Assembly: GCF_964204645.1 (NCBI RefSeq)
Contig: NC_134034.1
Coordinates: 6,197,414-6,261,413, forward strand
DNA length: 64,000 bases
Reading direction: 5' to 3'
Source of the DNA: Tubulanus polymorphus
Taxonomy: Eukaryota; Nemertea; Palaeonemertea; Tubulaniformes; Tubulanidae
Shown piece by piece: positions 47,306 through 58,043 of this stretch. Position 1 is the first letter of the stretch; the number at the start of each line of letters is the position of its first letter. The notes under the pieces are model-generated. The model saw only the letters and a program-made list of their open reading frames with translations, was not told the DNA's origin and did not search any database. Position numbers and translations under genes: made by a program.

Positions 47306-47665
47306 GGGCTTGCATGCTTGCAAGCCCATATTGCTATCACACGCATTGATAACTTGCTTGGGGAGTCGATAACTTTCGTTAGAAACTTTCTTGGGCTCTG
47401 ATATTTACACACATTTAATGCAGTAATAAAATCTAGGTTCCTTTATTGGCTATATCGGTTGTCGTTTTTATTGTTTTATGATTTTGTTTAATCGTTTTTG
47501 TTATTTCAGCAGCGCATACCAACCTTGGTTTAGCGTGCATGATCAGTCTTGAAATTGGTATTCATGCGTGGCATAGTGCTGCCGGCAATTCAATTCATTC
47601 TTTATTGACGCAATTAAAATTTCACAATAAAACATTTACTTTCATGTTTAAAAAAAATTCTTTTA
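47306..47665 (+). repeat. GGGCTTGCATGC palindrome repeat, unit 2
   Basis: Direct tandem copy of the preceding unit with a perfect opening palindrome (GGGCTTGCATGC..TTGCAAGCCC). Few differences separate the two, so the duplication is fairly young. Confidence 0.85.
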
Positions 47666-47829
47666 ATTTTCTTTTACTTGGGTGCTTGCTTTAGCGGCCA
47701 TTTGAAAAATCTCTGTATGAACATGTTTATTTTTCAGTTTAAATATCTAAAACATCAAAACCGCTTTTCTGTAAAATAAATTCTGAATTGAATCGAAGAC
47801 TGGTTCCCTGTCTCCAAAGAGCCAGGGGG

Positions 47830-48735
47830 CAGTAGTCTATGGTGGCAATAAACTTTATTGGATGATCGTAGTGGATTGTCATTTGAGGGAAATGCAACTA
47901 ATTCTTGCTCAATGTCTTCATTATTTTAAAAAGAAAAATCGTGGCTCCTATCTATTTTCGTGTTCGCTTCTCTCCATCTGAAGTCACTCGAGTTAGTCAC
48001 GTTTTTTCTTTCAGTTGTAAATGTATCTATGCAAAATCATTTCCACACAATCCGATAAGTAATCTAGCAATTATCAACATGATGATAGATTCCGTTAAGA
48101 CACTACAATATTCAAATAACAACTATCCAAAAGCTTGCACTAACTTGGTCCACGGCTACAATAAAACCATTCCGATTCCCAGTCCCCGTGTGTTTTTCAT
48201 GAAGTGATGTAAGACAACACCGATCTCTTAGCTCTTTAAAAAGTAATCAGTTCAAAGTTTGATTAATTCTGCTACAGAAAAACAAAACCACCAAGCCAGC
48301 TATTTCTTTCTTGTTAGAAAATTCTTTTAATTTTCTTATACTTTCATTGGGTGCTTGCAATTTTTAACTGATTCTATAAACCCCTTGGTGGCTTCGTACC
48401 TTCGGTGCTCGCCTCGCCGTGGTAATACAAATCCGGACAGGTGCCCTCTTGAATGAGTGCTACCCCTTGAATTTGGGCCTAGATGGTCTATGGTGGCAAT
48501 AAACTATCGGATGATCGTAATGGATTGTCATTTGAAGGAAATGCAAAAAGAAAAATCATGGCTCCTATCTATTTTCGTATTCGCTTCTCTTCACCTGAAG
48601 TCACTCGAGTTAGTCAAGTTTTTTCTTTCAGTTGTAAATGTTTCTATGCAAAATCATTTCAACACAATCCGATAAGTAATCTAGCAATTATCAACATGAT
48701 GATAGATTCCGACACAAGACACCACAATATTCAAA
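47830..48735 (+). repeat. Direct repeat pair, about 240 bp each
   Basis: 47848-48110 and 48487-48725 share GTGGCAATAAACT, GGATTGTCATTTGA, CACTCGAGTTAGTCA and TAATCTAGCAATTATCAACA. A third relative lies at 53985-54170 next to MINDY4 exon 8. Open frames through them are shared only because the DNA is repeated. Confidence 0.8.
48422..48480 (+). repeat. 59-bp repeat, inverted relative to 13555-13613
   Basis: Near-exact reverse complement of 13555-13613, about 35 kb away, lying between the two members of the direct repeat pair. Confidence 0.75.
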
Positions 48736-48739
48736 TACG

Positions 48740-49660
48740 TGTTACAAAGTTTTCATTTTTAGGCCAGCAATTGATTATTTGGCTATTACCGGAACTAAAT
48801 TGGTACTCTTAAAAAGCTGATTTTTCTAGTGTATATAAAGTTGTATGATACTTAACATATGTCAGATAATGTCAGAGTTCACAGTAAACAAAAGTAATTA
48901 ATTAACACTGACTCGTCCACATTCTCTTATTTTAAATTCATTGTTTTAGAAACTATATTTGACCGGCGCGGTCTAGTGGAAAAACTGGATGTTGACTGCA
49001 ACCTTTAGCCTGCAGTTCTGCATAAATTGAAAACAGACTGGGAAGGTTCAAAATCCAATAAATTTATCAGTTTCTACCGAATCGAAGCCGGTAAGCTTCG
49101 ATGAGATGATGCAATATTTTCTGAGAAAAAACCTAAAAACTTTCTGTTACTTGCGTTGACCTGTCTTTTTGTTTCCGACGTTAAAACGGGAGATTCTCAG
49201 CATTTCCGGGAATTTCGGCGCTTCTGACATAATTGTGGGAAAGCCACAAAATGGCGGGCATTTCATTCGATATTTGTACCATTCTTAGTTCGCTGATAGT
49301 TTGTTCGTTGTGATGAATTTAATTGAGTTGGCTATCTTACTTAGTACCCTTAGATTTGTCTTGTCAGTGTTTTCGGCCAAAGAAACCTTTGTTTACCGGT
49401 AGGGTTGTCAAAAAGGTGCCAAGCAAAAATATTTTATTGACTAACTGGAAGATAAAATAATGAATTCCGACCATCTTAGCTTGTGAGAATATGATAAATA
49501 TATTTCACATATATATCCACCATCAGTATTGTTTCATTTTATGCTCATAATGGGTATTTAATGAAACTAATCAATAGATGGTTACACGCATGCACACACA
49601 TACACACACACACAGGTGCACTATCATATAGTGATACTGTAGTTGGGGTGTAATACACAC
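48740..49660 (+). other. Intron 6, little recognised
   Basis: No gene or complete element. A short CA run lies near 49597-49615. Palindromic TTCCGGGAATTTC near 49205 resembles the sub-terminal motif of the hAT-like element but has no partner. Confidence 0.5.
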
Positions 49661-49666
49661 TATTAA

Positions 49667-50542
49667 CCCTTTAACCAGGAAGTGTTTTTCGGCTTGTGAG
49701 TGTTTTGGGCCATGAAAGAGGAAATCTTAATTACTCAGTAGATATGAGGGATAACCTCATAAAAGTGTGTATTTTATGAACGCTCTTTTCACAAGCTTTC
49801 GAATGATATTTAGTTAGCGAATTTTGGGGGTTACCTTCAGTAGATACAATCAAATACCGCCTAGTCGATACAATCAATACGGAACTTTCGAAACTTGTTA
49901 TTTGGTTTTGCGCTAACAAGTTATCAATTAAAATTAGTAAAACTTTTGTCATATTTATTAAAACTTTTATTAGTAATACTAAGATTTATATGGGTAATCC
50001 AGAAATCAAACGTGTCCGTACTACTAACTTTTGCGGGGTTTTGATAGATGTAAAATTTTCATGGGATGATCACATTAATTCTATATGTAAAAAAGTGTTA
50101 CATTGTAAACTGCATCCATTAGTAATCCTACAAAAATGGTCAGTAAATCCCATTATTTAGAACACATTGATCCTATCCCACGACGAATTATCATCAGAAT
50201 CTTTCATTACTATGTCCAAGATATCAGCCACACCCACTAGAGAACGTCTTTAGTGCATTGGCCATTACTACTGATGATCTTCTCAACTTAAGAAATCTAA
50301 CCTACGTGACGCGTGGTTTCTATACCCCCTACCCCCTACTACATGCCAAATGTGTAATACATCACTTTCCTGCTTTGTTAGACATTGTGGCTGTTTGGAA
50401 TCGGCATCGGTTCAGGGGAGTTAGAATGCTCACGGGAGTCAAATGAGTTAGAATGCTACACTGAAATCAATACTTGACTATTCTATTCATTATAGCTGGT
50501 CTATTCAAATCGGTCACTACAGACCGATTGCCAGTTAAAGGG
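49667..50542. mobile_element. piggyBac-type MITE copy 2, carrying LINE sequence
   Basis: TTAA at 49663-49666 and 50543-50546, ends CCCTTTAACCAGGAAG and, inverted, CCCTTTAACTGGCAAT. Both flanks of the interior match copy 1 (43420-44012), but about 85 bp of copy 1 are replaced by about 340 bp that encode a LINE reverse-transcriptase piece. Confidence 0.88.
49862..50161 (+). pseudogene. LINE reverse-transcriptase C-terminal fragment inside a piggyBac MITE
   Basis: The frame reads TINTELSKLVIWFCANKLSI, KIYMGNPEIKRVRTTNFCGV and LIDVKFSWDDHINSICKKV, then stops. This is the part after the RT palm in Jockey/CR1/RTE-like LINEs (N..L..L..WF.ANKLSLN..KT and FLG..ID..L.W..HI). No stop interrupts these 99 codons or so. 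Confidence 0.85.
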
Positions 50543-50737
50543 TTAATGCTGCTCTCTTGCACTTGTATAAATGCATTGTCACAAGTGACGTTCAAATGAG
50601 AGTTCTTTCAATAAAGTCATTGAAATAAAACATCGTTGATTAACATTTTGTGTAACCTGAAAATACTAAGCAGCTGACTATTTTTGCTCAGTTTATAATT
50701 AAGGTCAATATTTTAGTGGTAAAATCGGGGTTAAAAA

Positions 50738-50825
50738 CTATGTATGTATGTATGTATGTACGTACGTACGTACGTATGTACGTATTTTATGCTGCATACA
50801 TACATATATATATATATATATCCAT
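50738..50825 (+). repeat. TATG/TACG tetranucleotide and TA microsatellites
   Basis: (GTAT)n passes into (GTAC)n at 50738-50787, then a CATACATACATA stretch and (TA)n near 50803-50822. The switch from TATG to TACG units is unusual but ordinary for slippage plus point change. Confidence 0.95.
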
Positions 50826-51161
50826 ATATACTCCGGTTTCTTATGGTACTTGTAATTTAGCTTCCACGTTCCTACATTGGAAGAGTTTGCCAAGACTTTA
50901 AATGTTCAGTCACCTTCTGGTTGGTAATATCAAAAACACGATGAGTGCCCTTACTGACTGAGCTGGCTATATCATAGGAAGAAAAGCTACCCTAATGGAT
51001 ATGTATATCGTGCTATACTTGGGGTTTTTAACATATAAGGGACCTGATTACAAATTGTAACTGATATGTAATGAATAAGCAACCTGAATGTTAGGAATAA
51101 ACCTAATTTTTTGTGGGTTGCCTCTATCTAAACTTAAAGGTTAGATTCATTCTTTTTTTAG

Positions 51162-51250
51162 GGAGGTCCATGTGGTGTACTTGCTGCAGTCCAGGCATGC
51201 TTCTTACAGCAGCTTCTTTTTCAAAATCCTGAAATTGCAACTCATAAAAG
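51162..51250 (+). CDS. MINDY4: MINDY4 exon 7 (residues 467-496, catalytic Cys)
   Basis: Begins GGPCGVLAAVQACFLQQLLF, the signature of the MINDY4 catalytic-cysteine helix; the nucleophile is Cys470. The acceptor is TTTTTTTAG, the donor AAAAG|GTAGGC, and the exon ends in phase 2. Joining to exon 6 recreates the conserved QKKGGPCG. The motif is intact, so catalytic competence is plausible but not shown. Confidence 0.96.
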
Positions 51251-51493
51251 GTAGGCTTCGAACATTTTAATGGTAATGACTCATTTCACATTCTGTGTCT
51301 CAAAGCTTTTCTCTGTTGAATGTATTACATTTGATATCATTGCTGTGTAAAGTAAAATATGGCAAATTACTAAGCCAAAGTTGTTCACTAATTGACTAGC
51401 CCCTTCAGACATTGTGATGAAAAGTATTTAGACATCAAGTACATACATGAATCCGAAATGTCAAATTATTCTTGGGAAGGAAAACAAGTCAAT

Positions 51494-51800
51494 TTAGAAA
51501 CCATGGTTTGAATACTGATTTGAATTGGTCAAGTATAGTGAATAGAATAGTGAAGCATTGTTTTCAGTGAAGCATTTCATTTTTCTGTGGCAGATGGCGA
51601 CACCAGACAGCCTTTGATATCTAGCTAAGATGAAAGTGATTCCTCATACATATGACATGTATAAAACCACGTTTCGTGGGAGCCAGATTTCTGAAGTAGA
51701 GAGAAGATTGTCATTATTAATGGTGCAATAAACTAGATAATAGGCTGATGTTTAGGACATAGTGATGAAGAATTCTGATGATATTATCTCTTGAGAGGAA
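51494..51800 (-). mobile_element. piggyBac-type MITE, internal fragment, inverted
   Basis: Reverse complement of the right-central part of 43420-44012, with landmarks CTATACTTGACC, GATGGCGACACCAGAC and GATGAAGAATTCTGATGAT. Neither terminus survives. It begins about 240 bp downstream of MINDY4 exon 7. Confidence 0.65.
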
Positions 51801-52965
51801 TGAAGACAATTATGCCTTGATAGTGATGATGATTGCTGGCCAAACATTATAGACGACCAAGCGGATCTCTAACTAGGGGGTCAGAATTTGAAGGTGACCT
51901 CCATCTTCAATTATGTCACGCCAGTAGGTCCATGTTTTAGACCTTCCCTGATTACTCTAAGATTCTTATTCTTTCAAAATTGCCACAATCCTGTAAATCT
52001 TAACTTTTTACATATGTAGGTTAGCGTAAATTTCTAATTGCATGAGTGCTATCCTGTTGTATTTTCATAGCGGTCAGAATTTACTTCAGCAACTCATAGA
52101 AGATATTGAACCAAATTTTGAAATACTTAAATGCTGAAAGAAGAGAAAAAAGCATGTATTGTAATATTACAGTGCCCTCATTTAATTCATTCATTCGCAC
52201 AACTAATACATGTACATTGGAACCTTGTTAATACAAGATGACATTACCAAACTTGCAGTATAATGATGATTTTAGTATGTCCCAGCCAAATGTAGGACAA
52301 ATTACGCCCTTGATACGGTAGGGAGTGAAGGAACAAGTTTCAAACTACAACAGTACTTCGTACCATATAGCAGTAGCGCCGGCTCCAGCAAAATCAATGA
52401 TGCCGGTATACTAGGCTATATTGCAATTTACATGGATTTTCGGAATTTTCACACTTTTGACAATCAGTATTGAATGAAGACCGGTAGGCGTTCTGCTTTG
52501 CTTAAGCCGAAGTCTACTAAATTGTCAAAATCAACCGAACATATTAGGCTATCAATAACCACCTGATGCTTTTTGTCATTTCAAAATTGTCTGTACATGT
52601 ATGACCATGTCCCAGTGATCTTGATTTACAAATTTGACCAATTCAATGGTTACCGATTGACACTGGAAAATCAAGGGACTAATAATCAGCAGAATAACAA
52701 GAGGGTTTTCTGCAACTAGGCAGAAAACCCCAAAAATTCAAATTCTACTTCAGAGCGTAGTAATACAAGATAAACTCAATAGACATAGCCCCTAACAATT
52801 CCTCTATTTTTGAAAATCATTTATACAATATGATTAATATCAGTCAATTTAACAAACTTTAGTCCTTAGATTGTTGGTTTCCACGGACAAGTGACTGTCT
52901 GATAGTAATGAAGCAAAAATGATAACATAATGAAAAATTAGATGGAAATTTGATGTTTTGGCCTA
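51800..52965 (+). other. Intron 7, nothing recognised
   Basis: No gene, repeat end or structured tract identified in this AT-rich intron stretch. Confidence 0.55.
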
Positions 52966-52969
52966 ACGA

Positions 52970-53577
52970 TTTTCCAGGAAAAGCCCTTTGACTGTGCAAC
53001 TGAGCAACTCATGCAAATCATGCAGCATTACCCGTACTCCAATTCCTAGGAAGCCAAATTTATGAAAAGGGGCCTTGTTGGATTTAAAGGTTTTTCGGAA
53101 AATCTGAACACAAAGATATCAGATTTAAAAAGCCAATCAGAAACCAAGTCTCTTTTATGATTGTTTATCTGCAAAAATCAGCAATTGTGCAAGGTTCAGG
53201 AAAAATGGCTCTTTCTCAAATCGGATGGATGACCTTGATATGCAAGTTAGCCATGTGCTGGAATTGCAAACTAAATCAAATTTTATTCTGCAAAAAATAT
53301 AAAATCCAAGTCAATTTTACCTCATTGAACAAAATTGAATCAAATCCAATATCATTCTGCATTCAAATTTATAAGACAAATGGAAAAGATATTAATTCCT
53401 GCCATCTCTCTGTCTTTGTTAGTACAGTTACATATAAAACACATTTGTACTGTTTAGATCATATTGAGAGGGGACAGTTCTTTGACAAATATAACCCATA
53501 TAGGCCCTTACTGATAACATCATTTATGAAAAGCAAATTTGACAGGCTGGCTATAGTGCCTCTTGGAGCTCTTGTTA
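52970..53577 (+). repeat. Interspersed repeat family X, copy 3
   Basis: CTTTGACTGTGCAACTGAGC, CGGATGGATGACCTTGATAT and CTTGGAGCTCTTGTT match copies 1 and 2 in order. The 155-codon frame 53157-53624 lies within it and shows no domain, so I do not call a gene. Confidence 0.8.
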
Positions 53578-53803
53578 TAAATCAATGCAATCAATGTAAT
53601 AAAAAGGATTCTCAGCACAACTAGGATCTATAATGGCAGTCTAATTTTGTCATTAGTCTTAACTGGAAAATAGGCCTCGGATGCACCAAAAATGCATTGA
53701 AATTTCAAAATTATCTTCCAAACTCTCACCAGGTGCTGGCAACCGATGAAAAACCTCATAACCACGTAGCCATTTTTGACAAAAAGTGCTTCCTCTTCAT
53801 CAT

Positions 53804-54195
53804 GGGCTTGCAGGCTTTCAAGCCCATATTGCTATCACACGGATTGATAACTTGTTTGGGGAGTCGATAACTTTAGTTAGAAACTTTCATGGGCTCTGAT
53901 ATTTACACACATTTCATGCAGTAATAAAATCTAGGTTCCTTTCGTATATTTGCTCAATCAGTTGTCGTTTTCTTTGTTTCGTGGCTCTAATCTATTTTTC
54001 GTGTTCGCATCTCTTCACCTGAAGACATGAAGTCACTCGAGTTAGTCACACTTTTTCTCTCAGCAGTAAATTTTTTTTTTTCTATACAGCAAAATTATTT
54101 TAACACAATCCGAGTAATAAGTAATTTAGCAATTATCAACATATGATAGATTCTGTTAAGACATCACAGTATGCAAATAACAACCATCCAAAAGC
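53804..54195 (+). repeat. Composite copy of the GGGCTTGCATGC and CACTCGAGTTAGTCA repeats
   Basis: GGGCTTGCAGGCTTTCAAGC starts a copy of the 46956 unit, which passes at about 53985 into the unit seen at 47930-48130, and ends CATCCAAAAGCTTG. It shows the two units belong to one element. It stops about 25 bp before exon 8 of MINDY4. Confidence 0.8.
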
Positions 54196-54220
54196 TTGTC
54201 TTAAATTTATTTCTTTGTAG

Positions 54221-54319
54221 ATTGTCTCCAAAAAGACAGCAAAAAAGTGAAACATTAGCCACTACATTGTCATCCATATTTTGGCGAGCAGGAAATGGAC
54301 GACAAGCAATAGTTTCTCT
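54221..54319 (+). CDS. MINDY4: MINDY4 exon 8 (residues 496-529)
   Basis: Translates to a helix-forming stretch containing LATTLSSIFWRAGNGRQAIV, like human LALADIVWRAGGRERAVV. It enters in phase 2 after TTCTTTGTAG and leaves in phase 2 at TCTCT|GTAGGT. An interspersed repeat copy ends about 25 bp upstream of the acceptor, so the branch-point region may lie in repeat sequence. Confidence 0.93.
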
Positions 54320-54410
54320 GTAGGTAGTAATAATTTTGTCAACATTGAGGTTAGGAGAACTGCATCTATCAAACACAGCACAGTAAAATCAATGTTTCTT
54401 TTTTCTCTAG

Positions 54411-54474
54411 GTCATCAGGTAGCTCCCACTTCTCTGGTGGTGGAAAATATAAGGCTGACAATTTCACTGAAACG
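54411..54474 (+). CDS. MINDY4: MINDY4 exon 9 (residues 529-550)
   Basis: A short 64-bp exon, separated from exon 8 by a 91-bp intron, the shortest in the gene. It reads SSGSSHFSGGGKYKADNFTE and ends in Thr, matching human [20 protein letters not shown]. The donor is ACG|GTCAGT at 54475. Read-through a little further is open, but alignment of the next exon shows this is the correct end (phase 0). Confidence 0.9.
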
Positions 54475-54506
54475 GTCAGTTACACTAATATCAGTAGATA
54501 GTTTAA

Positions 54507-54888
54507 CCCGTACAGTACGGGCATATATGTGTCAGATGCAGGGAAAGGGTTTAAAAAAATTGCTTCCAAAAGATGCAACCCTATTTCATGTAGGGAGTAT
54601 GTATAATTTTTATCAAGCAGAATTATTTTACTATAAAAAGTTAGGTATTTGTATAGCACTACCTATAGTTTGAGGGAGTCAAAGGTCAAACTTTTGACCA
54701 TTGAGTGACCAAATCTATACAGCAATAGAAAGCCTGTATAATTATCTTCAAAATAACCAATAATTGTAGTGCATCATTTTCAGTAGTTTTCACACTGCAT
54801 CTCTACTAATCTTCATATGCAAATTCAATTGGCTAATTAAGCGTTTGTTATTCTGGAACATATATATGAAGTCGCGGCGTCTAATGGG
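54507..54888. mobile_element. piggyBac-type MITE candidate, 382 bp
   Basis: TTAA at 54503-54506 and 54889-54892. The ends CCCGTACAGTACGGGCATAT and, inverted, CCCATTAGACGCCGCGACTT match only partly, but both lead into CATATAT. It starts 32 bp after exon 9 of MINDY4. Confidence 0.6.
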
Positions 54889-55124
54889 TTAATGGAGAAC
54901 ACATAGGCTATGATAGCATTTAATTGCATATGGTGCAAAATGTGCCACAATATGCATTTTGCAAATCATTATTGGGTAGGCCTAGAGCATCAAACATTCA
55001 CCTACAAAGGAATTACTTGCAAAATCTTCTAGCTTGTGGCGATCTTGAAGAAATTAAGCCCATTAAACTTGAAATTTACGATAATCACAAGTAGGGGCAT
55101 CACTTGGAGAAGAACTCTGTGTAA

Positions 55125-55205
55125 CCCATTAGCACTCAGGAATTCACTATGTAGTGTTAATTACTCCTCAGAAAATTCAAGGCAAAATCCAAGTTTGATA
55201 GAAAA
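55125..55205 (+). mobile_element. Partial MITE of the ACCCATTAGCACTCA family
   Basis: AACCCATTAGCACTCAGGAA, then ATTACTCCTCAGAAAATTCA, matches the inner end of the arm at 19528-19990. The rest is lost 55 bp before exon 10. Confidence 0.6.
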
Positions 55206-55259
55206 ATAAAATCTTTATGAAAACTTATAATTTAATTTTCCATGCCATTCATATTTCAG

Positions 55260-55396
55260 TTAGTGCTCTATTATTTCGACTCGTATGATGGACTCATTGA
55301 TTTCATGAAGAGAAATATTTACCATTTTGAAACTGATGGAAGTGGTGGTGTTATAATGGTTTTGTTCTCATCCATTCTCAGCTCCACAGTTGAAAT
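55260..55396 (+). CDS. MINDY4: MINDY4 exon 10 (residues 551-596)
   Basis: Starts LVLYYFDSYDGLIDFMKRNI after ATATTTCAG and continues through GGVIMVLFSSILSSTVE, aligning with human LTLHSLTCYEDLVTFLQQSI and CILLTLSAILSRSTE. The donor is GAAAT|GTAAGT, phase 2. Confidence 0.94.
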
Positions 55397-55679
55397 GTAA
55401 GTCTAATTAACTACAGTAGACTCTGCTCGTCTTGGATTATCCATTTTCCCCAAGAGCATATTTGAAAATTTCAAATATTTGATGTTATAATGAAGATGTG
55501 TTGCAGATATATAGTTGGTGGAATGATAAGCCCCTGCACAAAATTACCACGTTACGTTATATCCCATGCACCAACCAGGGGGAGTTGAATACTTGAAAAA
55601 GTGATGATTTCAGATCACCTTGTTAATGAAACATACTTCATTATGTCTCTCTGAGGGGATTGGGCTGGTGTGATGTCCA

Positions 55680-56370
55680 CCCCTATCGGAAATTGAGGTC
55701 ATTGGCCATCAAATATGGCCACTAGGGCAGCCATCTTGAATTTCCAGTAAGCGCGATACAGCCTGTAATTCTTGATGGATTTTCATAAGATTTATTGAGT
55801 GAGTTTTGGCAGGTGAAATTTGTCCTTATCATAGATGAAGGTCATCGGTCATCAAATATGGCCACCAGGGCAGCCATCTTGAATTTCCAGTTAGCGCGAT
55901 ACAGCCTGAAATTCTTGATGGATTTTCATAAGATTTATTGAAAGAGTTTTTGGCAGGTGAAATGTGTCCATATCCCAGATAAAGGTCATAGGTCATCAAA
56001 TATGGCCACTGGGGCAGCCATCTTGAATTTCTTGTTCGCATGATATGACTCAATTCTTAAAAGATTTTCATGAAACTCAATTTGAGGATTGGGCAGGTGA
56101 GATGCCCACTCCTATTGAAGAATAGAGGGCGTTAGCCTACAAATATGGGCAGGGCAGCAGACTTGAATTTTCTAGTTTGCGTGATACAGCCTACAATTCT
56201 TGATGGATTTCATGATACTCAGCGCGAGGATTGGGGCAGGTGAGCTGTCCACCACTTTAGAAAATCGAGGTTATTGGCCATGAAATATGTGTGCTAGAGC
56301 AGCCATTTTTGTAAGTGCGATACAGCCTACAATTCTTAAAGGATTTTCATAAAACTTAGTGTGAGGATTG
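55680..56370 (+). repeat. 143-bp tandem array, five units
   Basis: AAATATGG landmarks at 55711, 55854, 55998, 56141 and 56283 give spacings of 142-144 bp. Units contain CATCAAATATGGCCACCAGG, GCAGCCATCTTGAATTT and GCGCGATACAGCCTG. The array is broken near 56370 and resumes near 57515-57610. A related leader with a hairpin (GTCTCCCTGG..GGGAGAC) lies at 58050. Confidence 0.88.
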
Positions 56371-56445
56371 CAAGCCTGTAAATGATTTTTTTGCCAGTGC
56401 CTGCCACATGTCCGGCACCAACTATAATGCTGCCTGACATTAATG

Positions 56446-56481
56446 AGTTGGTGCCTGCCATTTACATGGCAGGCACCAACT
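56446..56481. repeat. 36-bp near-perfect palindrome
   Basis: AGTTGGTGCCTGCCAT and ATGGCAGGCACCAACT, 16-bp arms around TTAC. Four more partial copies of GGTGCCTG(A/C)CA surround it in both orientations between 56397 and 56522, forming a small cluster. Confidence 0.9.
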
Positions 56482-56660
56482 GTATGGTGCCTGACATAAA
56501 TGATTTTGGTGCCTGCCATTTAGCAAAGTACTACTGTTTTAAAGAGAATTACCTAATTACTAAAATAATAAAAGTATATTTTACTTCCGCGTTTGCGTGC
56601 GCAAGCTTGACAACACGCGGCGCGGTGGAGCTAGCAGATGGCTACACTGACTGAACAGAA

Positions 56661-57250
56661 CTACCGTATTTTCCGGCCAATAAGCCGATTTTCTAGCCTC
56701 AGATTTTTACCCAAAATATCGTGATTGGCTTATTGGGCGGATACGATCTGACATAAAAAATCACTTCCTGATCTATGCCACTCTAATGCTCTCAATGATC
56801 ATCAAAATCAAGAAAAGTGGTCGATATTTATTTGAGGTCATTATTTACTACCAATTATAATCTATTTTGAACTATTTTATTTTTACTTTGATTGCTTCAT
56901 CACCGCACAGCGGCAATGGTATACATTTATATAACGCGCGAGTTCATCGTACTACCAAGTGTCAGTTCATACATTAGTATATATGCAAATCAGCAGTGAG
57001 CTGCGTACTGCGTGTATGGCTGTGTGTATAGTAATCTGCTGAGTGAGTCTATATATAGCACAGTCACTCGGCGATGATAGTATACACAGCACTCTCACAC
57101 ATCGGCGGGTGCTATTGTCAGCCTCTTAAATCGTCAATTAAGACGAACTAATTGACAAATCAGTGAATTAAAATCTCTGAAGAAGGGCCTCGGTTTATTT
57201 ATTTTAGGCTAAAAAACTGCCCTCGGCTTATTGGCCGGAAAATACGGTAG
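56661..57250. mobile_element. TACCGTA MITE family B, 590 bp
   Basis: Perfect 28-bp ends beginning CTACCGTATTTTCCGGCCAA. The ends resemble family A (TACCGTA, CCGGC, TAAG-CGA) but differ in most other bases. It sits in the insertion that splits the 143-bp array. Confidence 0.88.
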
Positions 57251-58043
57251 CGCGATTTCACCGCAATAAGCAACGGAATTGATCAGAAGACAACTGGCGC
57301 GATTTATCGCAATAAACAAAGGAATTAATTGATCAGTGATAGGAAACGGCGCTATTTATTTTCATATCGGTTCAAAAGCTGAAACTATTAGAACCATGAA
57401 ATATTTCACGCCGGTCAGCGTGACAGGCAGGAGCGATTTTGCAACGGACATCGTAGCGTTTTGAGCCGGCCAATGTCCGTGACCGGCCGCTTATTTACAG
57501 CCTTGGGATTGGGGCCAGTAGGCTTGCAAGCCTAATTGAATGAGGAGGTCATTAGCCATCAAATATGGATGCAAGGCTAGCCATCCCTTGTCAAAGTTTC
57601 AAGGTTACTTTCTGCCCCCTGCAACAAAACTGATGTATGAAGGATAATGGCTTCCTGGGGGAGAGTGTTTTGGGGATGGTATGATAGGCTGCAAGGCGTA
57701 AGTCTAGCTTGAAACGGAATATCCACTGCACCTAATGATATGTATTAATTTTGGGCATAGTTGCATTCAAAATGGTTGACTGGCGGTTACTGGTAGCCAT
57801 TTTGGATTAAATATAACCCTGTTCCTGTTTGGAGTATTCCACTGACAATGAGTTGCTCAGATCCAACATGTTACATTGGATTGCCTGATTATTTGGTCAT
57901 GGCAATAGAAATCGATTCAAATGGCCTAGGGTGTCAGGCAATGGCGACCTGGAGAGCAATATTTACTGGCCAGTGATGGTTCTCCAATGTTTCCCGTGAT
58001 GACAAAATTGGTAATAGAATGCTGCTAGCATCAGGTTATTACA

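Noticed and set aside
50738-50825. Microsatellite frame with Tyr/Val/Met repeats
   Set aside because: Tetranucleotide repeat translation, not a gene.
53157-53624. 155-codon frame at 53157-53624
   Set aside because: Lies in a copy of repeat family X and is not open in the other copies.
54281-54673. 130-codon plus-strand frame spanning 54281-54673
   Set aside because: It overlaps exons 8 and 9 of MINDY4 but crosses their splice sites; only the exon 9 part is real.
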